Source of the DNA: Candidatus Hydrothermarchaeum profundi | GTDB lineage: Archaea; Hydrothermarchaeota; Hydrothermarchaeia; Hydrothermarchaeales; Hydrothermarchaeaceae | Assembly: GCA_002011125.2 (NCBI GenBank) | Contig: MTMF02000009.1 | Coordinates: 124,001-188,000, forward strand | Length of the DNA stretch: 64,000 nt | Reading direction: 5' to 3' | Shown here: positions 34,139-44,018 of the stretch, piece after piece | Layout: each line of letters opens with the position of its first letter | Position numbering within the stretch: position 1 is the stretch's first letter | Position numbers and translations under genes: made by a program | Notes under the pieces: generated by a model | The model's database searches: none | The model's input: the letters and a program-made list of their open reading frames with translations, nothing else | Told to the model about the DNA's origin: nothing

Positions 34139-34326
34139 ATAATACTAATAAACTTTTAACATTGTTATACCAAATCCTCTTTTCAAAAGAATTTACTGCA
34201 AGAGAGAAAAAGACATTTACACTTGCATTCTTCAGAAAAGTAGAATCACGGCCTTATTTTTCATTGCTCTAATCCCAGCATAGCTCTAATGAAAATTTAT
34301 TATATAATGAAATTACAAGTTAAAGC

Positions 34327-34830
34327 ATGAGCGCAATATTATTGGAAGGACTTAAAACCGGAATAACAATCGAAGAGGATGGTATAAAATTTTATTCTAA
34401 TGCGGCTGAAAAAACCCAAGACCCGGCTGGAAAAAGGACTCTAGAGTTCTTGGCTAAAGAAGAGAAAAGGCATAAAGAATTTTTAGAATCCCTCTTGAAA
34501 TCCGTAGAAGATAAAGAAAACCCTGAGAAGATCATAGAGAAGCACATCGGCAAACCGAAAATATTCCCGAAAGAAGAAGAATTCTCTGAAAAAATAAAAG
34601 CTGGCAGACAGGACAAAGAAATCCTAGAAGAAGCCAAAAAAGTTGAAGAGAGGTCTATAAACTACTATGCAGGATTATCAAATAAAGTAGGAGAAAAAGA
34701 GAAGAAGATTTTTGAAATCTTAGTTGGTGAAGAAAGGAAGCATAAAGAATGGATCGAGTATATGGAGGAAGCCCTAGAAATCCACGGATACTGGCAAGGA
34801 GTAGAGAAGTACTTTGAACTAGAAGGTTAA
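34327..34830 (+). CDS. Rubrerythrin-like ferritin-fold diiron protein
   Basis: 167 aa. Helical bundle with two E...ExxH motifs (EEDGIKFYSNAAEK... EEKRHKEFLE and EERSINYYAGLSNK... EERKHKEWIEY) that bind a diiron site. It lacks the rubredoxin tail of classical rubrerythrin. Probably a peroxide-scavenging erythrin or a related oxidase, facing the divergent oxygen-defence operon. Confidence 0.85.
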   Translation: MSAILLEGLKTGITIEEDGIKFYSNAAEKTQDPAGKRTLEFLAKEEKRHKEFLESLLKSVEDKENPEKIIEKHIGKPKIFPKEEEFSEKIKAGRQDKEILEEAKKVEERSINYYAGLSNKVGEKEKKIFEILVGEERKHKEWIEYMEEALEIHGYWQGVEKYFELEG

Positions 34831-34837
34831 AGGCAAA

Positions 34838-35068
34838 CTAATCCCTGAACTCACCAACAACCGGAAAGACTTCTAATCTATCCTCTCCATGTGGGGCGTC
34901 TTCAAATTCCTCTGTAAGGTCATGGCCAGCTAGATGGTCGCCCATATGAACACCAGTCTCCCACATAAGGCTGTCAGACACATCATATACCTTCCCTTTA
35001 TAGGCTACATAAGCAGGCTTATTTACACCATCGTATTCTTTTAGCTCTTCTTTAGTAAAAACCTTCAT
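34838..35068 (-). CDS. Cytochrome b5-like heme/steroid-binding domain protein
   Basis: 76 aa. FTKEELKEYDGVNKPAYVAYKGKVYDVS is the opening of the cytochrome-b5 fold, and HMGDHLAGHDLTEEFEDAPHG retains several candidate His ligands. ATG overlaps the stop of the flavodiiron gene upstream, so it is co-translated and may exchange electrons with it or bind heme (inference). Confidence 0.85.
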   Translation of the reverse strand: MKVFTKEELKEYDGVNKPAYVAYKGKVYDVSDSLMWETGVHMGDHLAGHDLTEEFEDAPHGEDRLEVFPVVGEFRD

Positions 35069-36252
35069 TTATCCTCACCTCTTATCATAGCCGCAATGTC
35101 TTCTCCAAATCTATAGCACTCTTCGATATCTTTTTTTCCAGGCGCATACTTCACTTCCAAGGTATCTATCACCTGAAATCTTCCTCTACTCAGCTCTTCC
35201 TTTATAGCTTTTACTGCTCCTCCGCCCCATCCATACGAGCTAAAAGCAAACCACATCTTGTTCCGTGGCCTTAGTCCTCTTATGTAATGCAGGAACCCAG
35301 CTACAGTCGGATACATTCCTGAGTTAAGAGCAGGAGAGCCTACTAAAACCGCCTTTGATTCCATAACCTCTTTTGCAATTTCAGTCCAGTCGGAATTCCT
35401 TAAGTTAAAAAGCCTAACTTGGATGTTATTCTTCTCCATGCCTCGGGAGATCAACTTCGCCATCTCTGCAGTACTAGACCACATAGTATCGTATATGATG
35501 ACCGCCTTATTTTCAGCCTCCCCACTTGCCCACTTTGCATATGCTTCTATTATCTTTTCAGGGGCTTTCCTCCATATCAGCCCGTGTGCTGGAGCAATAG
35601 CATTAATGCGTATACCCATATTTTTTATTTCTCCTATTTTTTTAAGTACCACGGCTGAATAGGGCATTACAATAGCCGCAAAATATCTTGCAGCATGCTC
35701 CATTAATTTCTCGCTTGGAATCTCGTCATCGAAGCGCTCACTGCTAGCAATATGTTGACCAAATGGATCATTAGAAAAAAGAATTCCCTCTTTCTCCGAG
35801 TATGTGCACATATTATCCGGCCAATGAAGCATTTGGGCCTTGATAAATGTTAGAGTCCTTTCGCCTATTTTCAATGCGTCCCCTGTGTCTACAGCCCTCG
35901 CAGGCCAAGCACCATAATATTTCAATAGGCTCTCTTTCCCCTTATCAGATATAACAATCTCTGCGTCTTTTGATTCTCTCATAACTTCAAGTAATGCGCC
36001 AGCATGATCCTTCTCAGTATGATTAACTATCACATAGTCAATTTCCGAGGGATCTATTATGTTCCTAATCCTTTCGAGTAACTCGGAGTGAAATCCCGTC
36101 TTAACGGTGTCTATAAGGACATTTTTTTCATCTAAAATTAGATAGGCGTTATATGTGGTTCCAATCGGAGTAGTGTAGGAACCGCAAAAACGTATATCCC
36201 AGTCAATAGCTCCGACCCAATATATCCCATCAGCTAGCTTGACATCTTTCAT
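35065..36252 (-). CDS. fprA: Flavodiiron protein (FprA, O2/NO reductase)
   Basis: 395 aa. Metallo-beta-lactamase diiron domain with NHTEKDHAGAL (HxExDH), MLHWPDNM, SNDPFGQH and AHGLIWR, then a flavodoxin domain from about residue 250 (IIYDTMWSSTAEMAKL, FSSYGWGGGAV). Reduces O2 to water or NO to N2O; archaeal forms commonly use F420H2 as donor. It complements the membrane NorB for NO removal. Confidence 0.93.
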   Translation of the reverse strand: MKDVKLADGIYWVGAIDWDIRFCGSYTTPIGTTYNAYLILDEKNVLIDTVKTGFHSELLERIRNIIDPSEIDYVIVNHTEKDHAGALLEVMRESKDAEIVISDKGKESLLKYYGAWPARAVDTGDALKIGERTLTFIKAQMLHWPDNMCTYSEKEGILFSNDPFGQHIASSERFDDEIPSEKLMEHAARYFAAIVMPYSAVVLKKIGEIKNMGIRINAIAPAHGLIWRKAPEKIIEAYAKWASGEAENKAVIIYDTMWSSTAEMAKLISRGMEKNNIQVRLFNLRNSDWTEIAKEVMESKAVLVGSPALNSGMYPTVAGFLHYIRGLRPRNKMWFAFSSYGWGGGAVKAIKEELSRGRFQVIDTLEVKYAPGKKDIEECYRFGEDIAAMIRGEDK

Positions 36253-36274
36253 ATGAGCTACCTCGATTTAATAC

Positions 36275-36379
36275 TTAAACCTTTGAGAAGGAATTTTTAG
36301 AACCGCATTCGGGACACTTTCTTGGTTTACATCTACTCTCCTTCTCAAAGCCGCAGTTTTCACATTTCCAAGTTGCCAT
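36275..36379 (-). CDS. RCKP-type rubredoxin-like small protein
   Basis: 34 aa. Two C-x2-C knuckles: MATWKCENCGFEKESRC and PRKCPECGSK, with RCKP between. Binds one iron or zinc. It lies between superoxide reductase and the flavodiiron gene, two bases after the former's stop, and may carry electrons to either. Confidence 0.8.
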   Translation of the reverse strand: MATWKCENCGFEKESRCKPRKCPECGSKNSFSKV

Positions 36380-36381
36380 CT

Positions 36382-36744
36382 TTACTCAACCCTTATTTCC
36401 GAGGTGTTCTCCCACATACCATGGAGATTGCAACTCTCAATTGCCCTAAGAGTAGTGGACCCATCTAGTGAAACTTTAAAAGTTACCTCAGGTTCACTTT
36501 TAACAGGCGATAAATCAGCTCTACCTATAAAGGCCTCACCCGCATAGAGTTCGATCCACTGGATAAAGTGTCCATATTCATTAGGATGTTTTAATAATTC
36601 TCCAACCTTAACTGTAACGCTAAAGGCTTCATTTGCCTTCACAACTTCCGGAGCATAAAGTACCGGCAGATGCTTCTTTTCAAGATCGCTTAGATTTTCT
36701 GGGTCTCCCGGCCTATTTATAGATTTTAAAGAAAACTCGGTCAT
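36382..36744 (-). CDS. sor: Superoxide reductase (neelaredoxin/desulfoferrodoxin centre II)
   Basis: 120 aa. The Fe(His)4Cys site is visible as KKHLPVLYAP, HPNEYGHFIQWIELY and CNLHGMWE. No N-terminal desulforedoxin domain, so a one-iron neelaredoxin-type enzyme. Reduces superoxide to peroxide, which ferritin-like neighbours could remove. Strong GGAGGTAG ribosome site. Confidence 0.92.
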   Translation of the reverse strand: MTEFSLKSINRPGDPENLSDLEKKHLPVLYAPEVVKANEAFSVTVKVGELLKHPNEYGHFIQWIELYAGEAFIGRADLSPVKSEPEVTFKVSLDGSTTLRAIESCNLHGMWENTSEIRVE

Positions 36745-36759
36745 TTTTTCTACCTCCCT

Positions 36760-37173
36760 TCATTTTGATAATAAGCTGTTCCAAGTATGAAGATGCTCTT
36801 CTTCATCAGCCAAAACTTCTTCGTAAATTCTTCTCGTAACATAGTCGTTTTCCTCTATACAAATCTTTATATGCTTGTTATACATCTCAACGGCACCTTC
36901 TTCAAGCTCCAAGTCATCTCTAATCATTTTTTCAAGATTACCTCCCACTTTAATAGGGTTAGGCTTTATTGTAGGTACTCCTCCAAGATAGTTTAATCTC
37001 TTTGCAAAGGCTTCAGCATGCTTCATCTCAGTTATAGAGATATTTCTAAAAATTTCTTTTATTTTTAGGCTCTCCATGCCAGTTGCCATGACATTATGCC
37101 ACATATACTGAGTTATAGCTGTTAACTCCCGAGCTATAGCTTGGTTTAACGCCTCTTTTATTTTTTCAGACAT
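36760..37173 (-). CDS. bfr: Bacterioferritin-like protein (copy 2)
   Basis: 137 aa. Ferritin-fold helices with ELTAITQYMWHNVMA, ITEMKHAEAFAKRL and EEVLADEEEHLHTW (diiron Glu/His ligands). Paralogue of the next gene upstream, three bases away; the pair probably arose by tandem duplication. Iron storage or peroxide-consuming ferroxidase. Confidence 0.88.
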   Translation of the reverse strand: MSEKIKEALNQAIARELTAITQYMWHNVMATGMESLKIKEIFRNISITEMKHAEAFAKRLNYLGGVPTIKPNPIKVGGNLEKMIRDDLELEEGAVEMYNKHIKICIEENDYVTRRIYEEVLADEEEHLHTWNSLLSK

Positions 37174-37175
37174 TG

Positions 37176-37619
37176 TTATAACCCCTCCTCTCCGAGAGTC
37201 TTGATATCAAGCACTGAACTCCAAAAATCGTCATGTTCTTGTTCATCAGCTATTATTTTTTCGAGCATACGTTTTGTGACAAAATCCCCTTCCTCATCAC
37301 ATAGTCTTACATGCTCAGTGTATTGTTTAATAGCTATACGCTCGCCCTTAAGATCATCCTTAATCATCTTTTTTAAATCCCCCCCAACTCTAATTTCAGC
37401 TGGTTTTGTAGTAGGGGTGCCCCCAAGATAGGTTATCCTATTAGCAATAGCCTCTGCATGTTTCATCTCTACAATGGAAATTTCTTTGAACTTTTGCTGT
37501 ATATGCGGACTCTCTAAACCCGTAGCCATTACGTGATGCCACATATACTGAGTTATAGCACTAAGTTCAAGCGCTAAATCTGAGTTTAATGCTTCCACTA
37601 TTTTCTTATTCAAAACCAC
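37176..37619 (-). CDS. bfr: Bacterioferritin-like protein (copy 1)
   Basis: 147 aa. Same layout as copy 2: ELSAITQYMWHHVMATG, IVEMKHAEAIANRI and MLEKIIADEQEHDDFW. First gene of the leftward oxygen-defence operon (two bacterioferritins, superoxide reductase, rubredoxin-like, flavodiiron, cytochrome b5-like). The upstream gap 37620-37857 is AT-rich and should carry promoters in both directions. Confidence 0.88.
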   Translation of the reverse strand: MVLNKKIVEALNSDLALELSAITQYMWHHVMATGLESPHIQQKFKEISIVEMKHAEAIANRITYLGGTPTTKPAEIRVGGDLKKMIKDDLKGERIAIKQYTEHVRLCDEEGDFVTKRMLEKIIADEQEHDDFWSSVLDIKTLGEEGL

Positions 37620-37857
37620 TCGCCTCCAACGGTGCTCATTCGCGATATTTATCTTCTAAAATACGGTTAATTAACTTGATTACGAATAATAAAAAAAATA
37701 GGACATTAAATTATTGAATCACTACTTCAATCCTATTATAAAAAGACAAATATAGCAACGGCCCTAAAATTACTCTTTTTTAATCATAAAATAATGAAAT
37801 ATTGAAATATGAAAATACCATTTTTTTAATTCGATTTTCTTAAGAGGTGGTTACTCC

Positions 37858-38307
37858 ATGACTTGGAAGACATTAGTAACTAAAAATTTTATTTTTCTAT
37901 CATTGCTCCTTGCAGTTATCTTAATCGCAGGATGTGTTACGTCACAGCCTGAGGAAAACATACTAGCCCTTCCTAATGAAGCAATAAAGCTAAGCGAAGT
38001 TGTACCTGGGATGGGAGAGCACTGGGCGATTCCTTCTGATCTTCCTTTCGGACCGATATACCTAGTTCATGAAGGAAAGATCATTGGGATCGAGTATATG
38101 ATTCACGAAGATGAGTTAGAGAGCAACCCTATTACATTACCATCAGGCGAAGTAATAGGCAGGCCTTTCATTATGTCAACACTAGGCCAGAAAATCAATC
38201 ATGTAGAACTAAATTACCTGCCACAAGGACATGCAGGCGACGAAGAGCCTCATTATGACTTGCACATGTATTTCATATCGAAAGAAGGGCGGGAACAAAT
38301 AAAATAA
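37858..38307 (+). CDS. Secreted lipoprotein with a His-rich domain (TTHB210/DUF5602-like)
   Basis: 149 aa. Signal peptide with lipobox LIAGC (Cys about 26). The mature part has GEHWAIP, MIHEDE, NHVELNYLPQGHAGDEEPHY and DLHMYF, a cluster of His/Glu suggesting metal binding. Resembles small extracytoplasmic proteins of the TTHB210 type. Role unknown. Confidence 0.75.
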   Translation: MTWKTLVTKNFIFLSLLLAVILIAGCVTSQPEENILALPNEAIKLSEVVPGMGEHWAIPSDLPFGPIYLVHEGKIIGIEYMIHEDELESNPITLPSGEVIGRPFIMSTLGQKINHVELNYLPQGHAGDEEPHYDLHMYFISKEGREQIK

Positions 38308-38377
38308 CCACAACCACTACATCTAAATTCAAATGATGCCCTACAATTATTTAATTGAAAAACAAAATATTTAATTT

Positions 38378-39094
38378 GTGAATAGAGGAATAGATAAAAA
38401 TCATCACGAAGTTTCTGTTGTAGTTCCAGCATACAACGAGGAAAAACTTTTAAAAAGCTGCCTAGAATCCCTAAGAAACCAGAGCCTTGAAGCACATGAA
38501 ATAATTGTAGTGGACAATGCAAGCACAGATGATACAGCCAAAATAGCAAAAGAATACGCAGATAAAGTAGTATATGAGCCTAGAAAAGGAGTTGCTTTCG
38601 CTAGGCAAAGAGGGTTTAAAGAGGCAAAGGGAGATCTAATAGCTTCTACCGATGCAGACACCATCGTTACTGAAAACTGGATAAGAGAGATACAGAAAAG
38701 TTTTCATAAAAATATAGTCTGCGTATATGGTCCAGTATATCTTGCTGACGCCACAGTATTTGAAAAATATTTAGCTAAGTTTGGATTTACTTTTTTTCTC
38801 ATAGCGAGTCATTACCTAGGGGTCCCAAATATAACAGGTATGAATTTTGCAGTATCTAAAAGGGCCTTCGAGCATGTAGGAGGTTTCGATTTAACTGTGA
38901 AATCTGCTGAAGATGTTACTCTTGCCCTGAAGCTTAAAAAAATTGGAAAGATGCATTTTAATTCGAAGATGCTGGTTTATACCTCTGCCAGAAGACTTCA
39001 AGCGGGAAGGAGAGATTTCTTAACCCATCATGCCTTAAATTACTTGTCTATATTATTCCATGGTAAAACGAGGGGATTTGAAGATATTAGATAA
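38378..39094 (+). CDS. Family 2 glycosyltransferase
   Basis: 238 aa. GT-A fold: VVVPAYNEEKLLKSCLESL, IIVVDNASTDDT, and a DxD-type STDADTIV. GTG start, apparently leaderless. It may glycosylate lipids or S-layer protein; the acceptor is unknown. A late hydrophobic stretch near residue 130 suggests membrane association. Confidence 0.85.
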   Translation: MNRGIDKNHHEVSVVVPAYNEEKLLKSCLESLRNQSLEAHEIIVVDNASTDDTAKIAKEYADKVVYEPRKGVAFARQRGFKEAKGDLIASTDADTIVTENWIREIQKSFHKNIVCVYGPVYLADATVFEKYLAKFGFTFFLIASHYLGVPNITGMNFAVSKRAFEHVGGFDLTVKSAEDVTLALKLKKIGKMHFNSKMLVYTSARRLQAGRRDFLTHHALNYLSILFHGKTRGFEDIR

Positions 39095-39277
39095 ATGCAT
39101 AGACCTATATAAAAAGTATTCTAACAAATCGTTACTAAAATATTTTAAGATGTTATCCAACTCCCGTTTTCGTGTTAGAACTTAGAAATGGAGGTGCCGT
39201 GTAGGAGATTGGCAGAAAATCTACATGGAACCTTATTTCTGATTATTACCAAAAACTAAAATCAAGGAGGTGTGAAA

Positions 39278-40921
39278 TTGGCAGCACAGCTTGGTGGACA
39301 ACCGATACTAATATTGTCGGATAAGACTCAAAGAACTATTGGGAGAGATGCCCAACGGATGAATATTTTAGCGGCTAGAGTAATCGCCGAAAGCGTAAAA
39401 ACCACCTTGGGCCCGCGGGGAATGGATAAGATGCTTGTTGATAGCTTAGGCGACGTGGTGGTAACGAATGATGGTGTGACCATACTAAAGGAAATGGATG
39501 TTGAGCATCCCGCGGCTAAAATGATGGTGGAGATAGCAAAAACACAGGATGACGAGGTCGGCGATGGCACTACTACAGCGGTAGTAATCGGAGGAGAACT
39601 TCTCAAGCGAGCAGAAGAGTTGCTCGACCAAGACGTTCATCCAACGGTCGTGGCTAATGGCTACAGAATGGCTGCCGAGAAGGCTGAAGAAATTATAAAA
39701 GATATTTCCATCGAAGTGAAAAAAGATGATATCAAGACTCTGAAAAAAGTTGCAATAACTGCAATGACGGGTAAAGGAGCCGAGAAGTCCAAAGAATACT
39801 TAGCTGATCTAGTGGTCAAAGCCGTACTGGCGGTCGCAGAGGAAGAGGACGGAAAGATCATGGTCGACACTGACAATATAAAACTTGAGAAGAAAGAAGG
39901 AGGAGGAATCGAGGATACAGAGCTGGTACAGGGTATTGTAATAGACAAGGAAAGAGTACATCCTGGAATGCCCCGAAAGATTGAAAACGCCAAGATTGCC
40001 TTACTCAATACATCTATAGAAATAGAGAAGACCGAGATAGATGCGGAGATCAGAATCACAGATCCAAATCAACTCAAGGCGTTTATAGATGAAGAAGAGA
40101 GAATGCTTAAGGATATGGTAATGAAGATCAAAGAATCCGGTGCAAACGTGCTTATATGCCAGAAAGGCATCGACGACCTAGCCCAGCACTATCTAGCAAA
40201 AGAAGGAATCTTCGCCGTACGTAGAGCTAAGAAGAGTGATATGGAAAAGCTTGCCAGAGCTACTGGAGCGAAAATCGTAACTAATATCGAAGACCTAAGC
40301 CCTGACGACTTAGGATACGCTGGAGTAGTCGAAGAGATAAAAATTGGAGATGACGAGATGACCTTTGTCAGAGACTGCAAAGACCCGAAAGCGGTGACGA
40401 TACTTATACGTGGAGGTACTGAGCATATTGTAGATGAAGTAGAGAGAGCTTTAGAGGACTGCCTTGGTGTAGTGCCTGCAGCCTTAGAGGACGAGAGTAT
40501 AGTACCTGGTGGCGGAGCAGCTGAAGTTGAAATTGCAAAGAGACTCAGAGACTATGCTAAGACGGTTGGGGGCAGAGAGCAGTTAGCTATAGAAGCCTTC
40601 GCTGATTCTCTAGAAGTCATCCCACGCGCCCTCTCCGAGAATGCCGGACTAGACCCAATAGATATGATCGTAGAACTGAGAGCGAAACATGAGCAAGAGA
40701 AAAACGGAGTAAGATTCGGACTAGACGTTATCGAAGGTAAAGTGAAGGACATGTTCAAAGACGGCGTGGTAGAACCAGCACGAGTGAAAACCCAAGCGAT
40801 ATCAAGCGCAAGCGAAGTGGCTGTGATGATACTACGAATAGACGATGTAATCGCGGCCTCTAAGTTAGAAAAGGAATCGCCACCAACGCCTCCTGAAGGC
40901 GGAGAAGGTGGTGAATTCTAA
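39278..40921 (+). CDS. ths: Thermosome subunit (group II chaperonin)
   Basis: 547 aa. ATP-binding [28 protein letters not shown] and [13 protein letters not shown]-terminal Gly/Pro/Glu-rich tail GGEGGEF. Forms the double-ring protein-folding chamber. TTG at 39278 is taken as start because AAGGAGGTG ends six bases before it; a GTG at 39272 is too close to that site. Confidence 0.96.
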   Translation: MAAQLGGQPILILSDKTQRTIGRDAQRMNILAARVIAESVKTTLGPRGMDKMLVDSLGDVVVTNDGVTILKEMDVEHPAAKMMVEIAKTQDDEVGDGTTTAVVIGGELLKRAEELLDQDVHPTVVANGYRMAAEKAEEIIKDISIEVKKDDIKTLKKVAITAMTGKGAEKSKEYLADLVVKAVLAVAEEEDGKIMVDTDNIKLEKKEGGGIEDTELVQGIVIDKERVHPGMPRKIENAKIALLNTSIEIEKTEIDAEIRITDPNQLKAFIDEEERMLKDMVMKIKESGANVLICQKGIDDLAQHYLAKEGIFAVRRAKKSDMEKLARATGAKIVTNIEDLSPDDLGYAGVVEEIKIGDDEMTFVRDCKDPKAVTILIRGGTEHIVDEVERALEDCLGVVPAALEDESIVPGGGAAEVEIAKRLRDYAKTVGGREQLAIEAFADSLEVIPRALSENAGLDPIDMIVELRAKHEQEKNGVRFGLDVIEGKVKDMFKDGVVEPARVKTQAISSASEVAVMILRIDDVIAASKLEKESPPTPPEGGEGGEF

Positions 40922-40950
40922 GGGTGGATAATCCACCCATCTTATTTTTT
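40922..40950 (+). terminator. Hairpin plus T-run after the thermosome gene
   Basis: GGGTGGAT pairs with ATCCACCC around one A (40922-40938), immediately after the stop and followed by TTATTTTTTG. A textbook intrinsic-terminator shape. Confidence 0.75.
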
Positions 40951-40995
40951 GTTTGATTAATTGCTCAGAAAAATTTTTGAGGGGGAGATTTAAAC

Positions 40996-41127
40996 ATGCC
41001 TCAGAAATGTTTTTGTGGAGTAGAATTAGAAATTATTAAAAAAGGTCGTATTTTAAGGTGCCCTGTGGAAGGAATAATTTATGAATATCCAAATAGAGTA
41101 AGTAGTGGAGAAGGTGCAAAGTCTTAA
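40996..41127 (+). CDS. Small zinc-finger-like protein
   Basis: 43 aa. QKCFCGVELEIIKKGRILRC has three Cys that could bind metal. ATG preceded by GGGGGAGATTT. No known family; downstream of the thermosome terminator, so probably its own transcript. The gap 41128-41364 shows nothing else. Confidence 0.55.
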   Translation: MPQKCFCGVELEIIKKGRILRCPVEGIIYEYPNRVSSGEGAKS

Positions 41128-41364
41128 AAAATATCTAATCTTTCTTCAAGTAGAAGTAAATCTTATGCTGGAGAGATTGATTAGGTATTTAGAGAATTAA
41201 TGCATCAATGCTAAGCTTTGAAAAAACATGAATTCTATTGGCTCCTCTCGTAGATTGATTACTAGGTGACTTATGCTAATAAAATCCGAAAAGGTCCAAA
41301 CAGCCTTATAGAAGTTTCTTCAATCCCCCCCAATATGAGGATAACCCATAATCCTTAAATCGAA

Positions 41365-41907
41365 TTATAAAATAAAAACTGCGGCGGCTACTACGGTTGT
41401 CCATCGACCGTCTTTTCCAACTACTGCCGACTGAGTAACGTTTGTGGTCCTCACGATTTTGCCGCTGATCTTCCAAAGTTCTCTCCTTTCATCATAGTCT
41501 TTTTCAGGATCAAAATCTATCCCAAGCGTAGTAGCCAGCATGCTCGCTGCCAGGTCCTCAGCATAATCTCCTGCCTTTGTTTCGTTTTCTCCAAACGAAT
41601 GATGCTCACTGAGATACCCGTATAATCCTTTTTCCGCGGGGATAGCACATCCAACTGAAGCGGCTAGAAGACGCCTAGGCTCATTACTAGAATTAACACT
41701 CATAACGCAGTGTACTATCTGTCCAGGTAGCAACTCTTTTAAACCTTTTTCCCTAGGAATAACCTTACAATTTGGAGGCAGTATGCTGGAGACCTTCACT
41801 AGATTGTATTTTTCAATTTTAGCATTTCTTAGAGCTAACTCAAAGGATTCTAATTTTTCTTTGTGCCTTCCTACACCTTTTGTAAAAAAGACTTTCCTAG
41901 GAATCAT
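41365..41907 (-). CDS. pdaD: Pyruvoyl-dependent arginine decarboxylase
   Basis: 180 aa. Self-cleavage site in [12 protein letters not shown] (Ser-Ser, the second Ser becoming the pyruvoyl group) and [22 protein letters not shown] near the active site. Makes agmatine from arginine, the first step of archaeal polyamine synthesis. Co-transcribed with deoxyhypusine synthase, which uses spermidine. Confidence 0.92.
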   Translation of the reverse strand: MIPRKVFFTKGVGRHKEKLESFELALRNAKIEKYNLVKVSSILPPNCKVIPREKGLKELLPGQIVHCVMSVNSSNEPRRLLAASVGCAIPAEKGLYGYLSEHHSFGENETKAGDYAEDLAASMLATTLGIDFDPEKDYDERRELWKISGKIVRTTNVTQSAVVGKDGRWTTVVAAAVFIL

Positions 41908-41909
41908 TA

Positions 41910-42947
41910 TTACACCGCGTATGATAAGCTAAGATTTCCGTTCCAATCGTATTTTGGCTTTTTCCTTTTTTTTGCTGTTTTTAAAGATTTCTCCAAGAGA
42001 GCATGAGAAACTATAGGCAAAGCGATAGTAGCATCGACATGAACTTGAATTTTACTAGCTACAGAATCAATCTTCCCCCAAGAAACCGCCTCCTCAAAAG
42101 TGCTCCCACTTAAACCTCCCCACTGAGGCATATCGGTCGTAAACTGGATCGCATAACTATGCCCCCCAAGATCGGTACCGGTATTCCTAGCTATAACCTC
42201 GGTTTGCTGAATAAAGTTTTTAGGTACACCTCCTCCGATATAAATTACTCCAGTTTTTTCTGCCTTCTCCACTATCTGAGTGACCTCCTCTACATCCTTC
42301 ATCTGATTAATGTTAGGGCATTCACCATGCTCTCTTGATAACATCGCCAATGCGATACCAATAGAGCTATCTCCCAAGGCAGGAACGAATAATGGGACAC
42401 CAGCTTCATATGCGCTTACTATTATGGAATCCTTAGCGCCCCCATTTTTTTTAATCTCTTCGCCTAAAAGATAAAGGAATTCCCTAGAAGAGTACTCCTT
42501 CTTATCCAATTTCTTCGCAAATCCTCCTATTAATCTGTCAGTTTCTGCAAATTTATCTTCATCGGCGAATATATCGTACATTCTATCGATTTTATATCTA
42601 TAAAGTTCAGCATCATTAACAACTGGAGTACCCACATAGTGTTTCTCGCCTATCGCTTCATAAATATCATGAAAAATATTTGCCCCAGTTGAAACCAAGC
42701 AATCTACCATTCTCTCCCTTATAAAAAAAGAGATTATGCGCCTCATGCCAGCAGGCACCATTGCCCCACTAAGGCCCATCAATATAACTATCTTATCCTC
42801 ATGTAACATAGAATCCCATATTTCTATACTTTCTGCAAGTTTTCTACCTTGGAAACCGGTATAGAGCATAGACTCAAGTAGACTAGAAATCTTTCTTTCT
42901 TTTACTATTATAGGCTCAGTAGGTCTTCTTAAAAAATCTCGCTTCAC
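41910..42947 (-). CDS. dys: Deoxyhypusine synthase
   Basis: 345 aa. [13 protein letters not shown], the NAD-binding region, and the active-site Lys in [10 protein letters not shown]. Transfers the aminobutyl group of spermidine to the hypusine Lys of aIF5A. The operon with pdaD couples polyamine supply and use. GTG start. Confidence 0.93.
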   Translation of the reverse strand: MKRDFLRRPTEPIIVKERKISSLLESMLYTGFQGRKLAESIEIWDSMLHEDKIVILMGLSGAMVPAGMRRIISFFIRERMVDCLVSTGANIFHDIYEAIGEKHYVGTPVVNDAELYRYKIDRMYDIFADEDKFAETDRLIGGFAKKLDKKEYSSREFLYLLGEEIKKNGGAKDSIIVSAYEAGVPLFVPALGDSSIGIALAMLSREHGECPNINQMKDVEEVTQIVEKAEKTGVIYIGGGVPKNFIQQTEVIARNTGTDLGGHSYAIQFTTDMPQWGGLSGSTFEEAVSWGKIDSVASKIQVHVDATIALPIVSHALLEKSLKTAKKRKKPKYDWNGNLSLSYAV

Positions 42948-43053
42948 GAAATCTCACATAAGGGAAGATTATATTTAAAATTTCTGTAATTATTAGTAAT
43001 TTTTACCTAAAAATTTATTACGAAAATAAAAAGAATGTAAAGTAGGTGTAGAT

Positions 43054-43707
43054 ATGGTATACGAACTCGATGAATCAAAGCTTAAAAATATTAAAAAAGA
43101 ATTCGAAAAGTTAAGAGAGGATGTGAAATTAATTCTTTTTACCGGTGATAAGGACTCCTGTATTAACTGTAAGGAAATTGAAGAAATGATAGAGCAAATC
43201 GCAGCTCTATCAGACAAAATAAAGATTGCTAAAGGGCTCACACTTAAGTCAGAAGAGGCTAAAAAATATAAGATTGATAAACACCCTGCAATTGTGATTG
43301 AGGGCTCCAAAGGAAAGATAAGATACTTCGGCATACCTATTGCAAAAGAATTTATGCCGTTCATATATACGCTCGTAGATGTTTCCTCCGGCACCCCTAA
43401 ACTAAGCCCTACAACTGTTAAGAGAATTTCAAAAGTAAAAACCCCAGTTCATCTAAAGGTATTTACAACTCCAACCTGCCCATATTGCCCTACCATGGTG
43501 CGACTGACCCAAAAACTTGCTATGATTAATGAGAATATAATAGCTGATATGATTGATGCCCTGGAATTCCCAGAGTTAGCCCAGAAGTACCAAGTATTTT
43601 CAGTGCCAAAGATTATAATAAACGATAAATTAAACATTGACGGGGTTCAGCCTGAACCGGTAATAGTCGATAAGATCATAGAATCTACGCACTTAATAGA
43701 ATATTAG
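43054..43707 (+). CDS. pdo: Protein disulfide oxidoreductase (two thioredoxin folds)
   Basis: 217 aa. First fold has DSCINCKEIEEM (C-x2-C), second fold has TPTCPYCPTMVRL (CPYC) and cis-Pro in FSVPKII. Typical of the PDO family of hyperthermophiles that keep intracellular disulfides. AGGTG ribosome site. Confidence 0.9.
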   Translation: MVYELDESKLKNIKKEFEKLREDVKLILFTGDKDSCINCKEIEEMIEQIAALSDKIKIAKGLTLKSEEAKKYKIDKHPAIVIEGSKGKIRYFGIPIAKEFMPFIYTLVDVSSGTPKLSPTTVKRISKVKTPVHLKVFTTPTCPYCPTMVRLTQKLAMINENIIADMIDALEFPELAQKYQVFSVPKIIINDKLNIDGVQPEPVIVDKIIESTHLIEY

Positions 43708-43844
43708 AAAGATTTTAAAAATGAAAATCTAGCGATAAGTTGTATTATAGTTTGATTTATAATTATAATTTTAGATGATACGTTTAAAATTTATAGTAAA
43801 GTTTAAATATTAGTTCAATAAAGTTATGTGGTGGTGAAATAAAA

Positions 43845-44018
43845 TTGACCGTCTACAATGTAACCATATGGAAAGCAAAATGCCGTGTATGTGGTGAAAT
43901 CTTTTCTACTTGTCTAGAAGAAGAACTCAAACATTGTAATGAACCATGCGAAATAGCATTTGGTATTGAAAAAGAAATAGCTGTACCTAAGGTACCTTCC
44001 CGATTATTTCGTCCCTAA
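43845..44018 (+). CDS. Small Cys-rich protein overlapping mer
   Basis: 57 aa from a TTG with GTGGTGAAA upstream. AKCRVCGEIFSTC, then HCNEPCE, suggests a zinc knuckle. Its last 32 bases overlap the convergent mer gene. No family recognised. Confidence 0.55.
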   Translation: MTVYNVTIWKAKCRVCGEIFSTCLEEELKHCNEPCEIAFGIEKEIAVPKVPSRLFRP

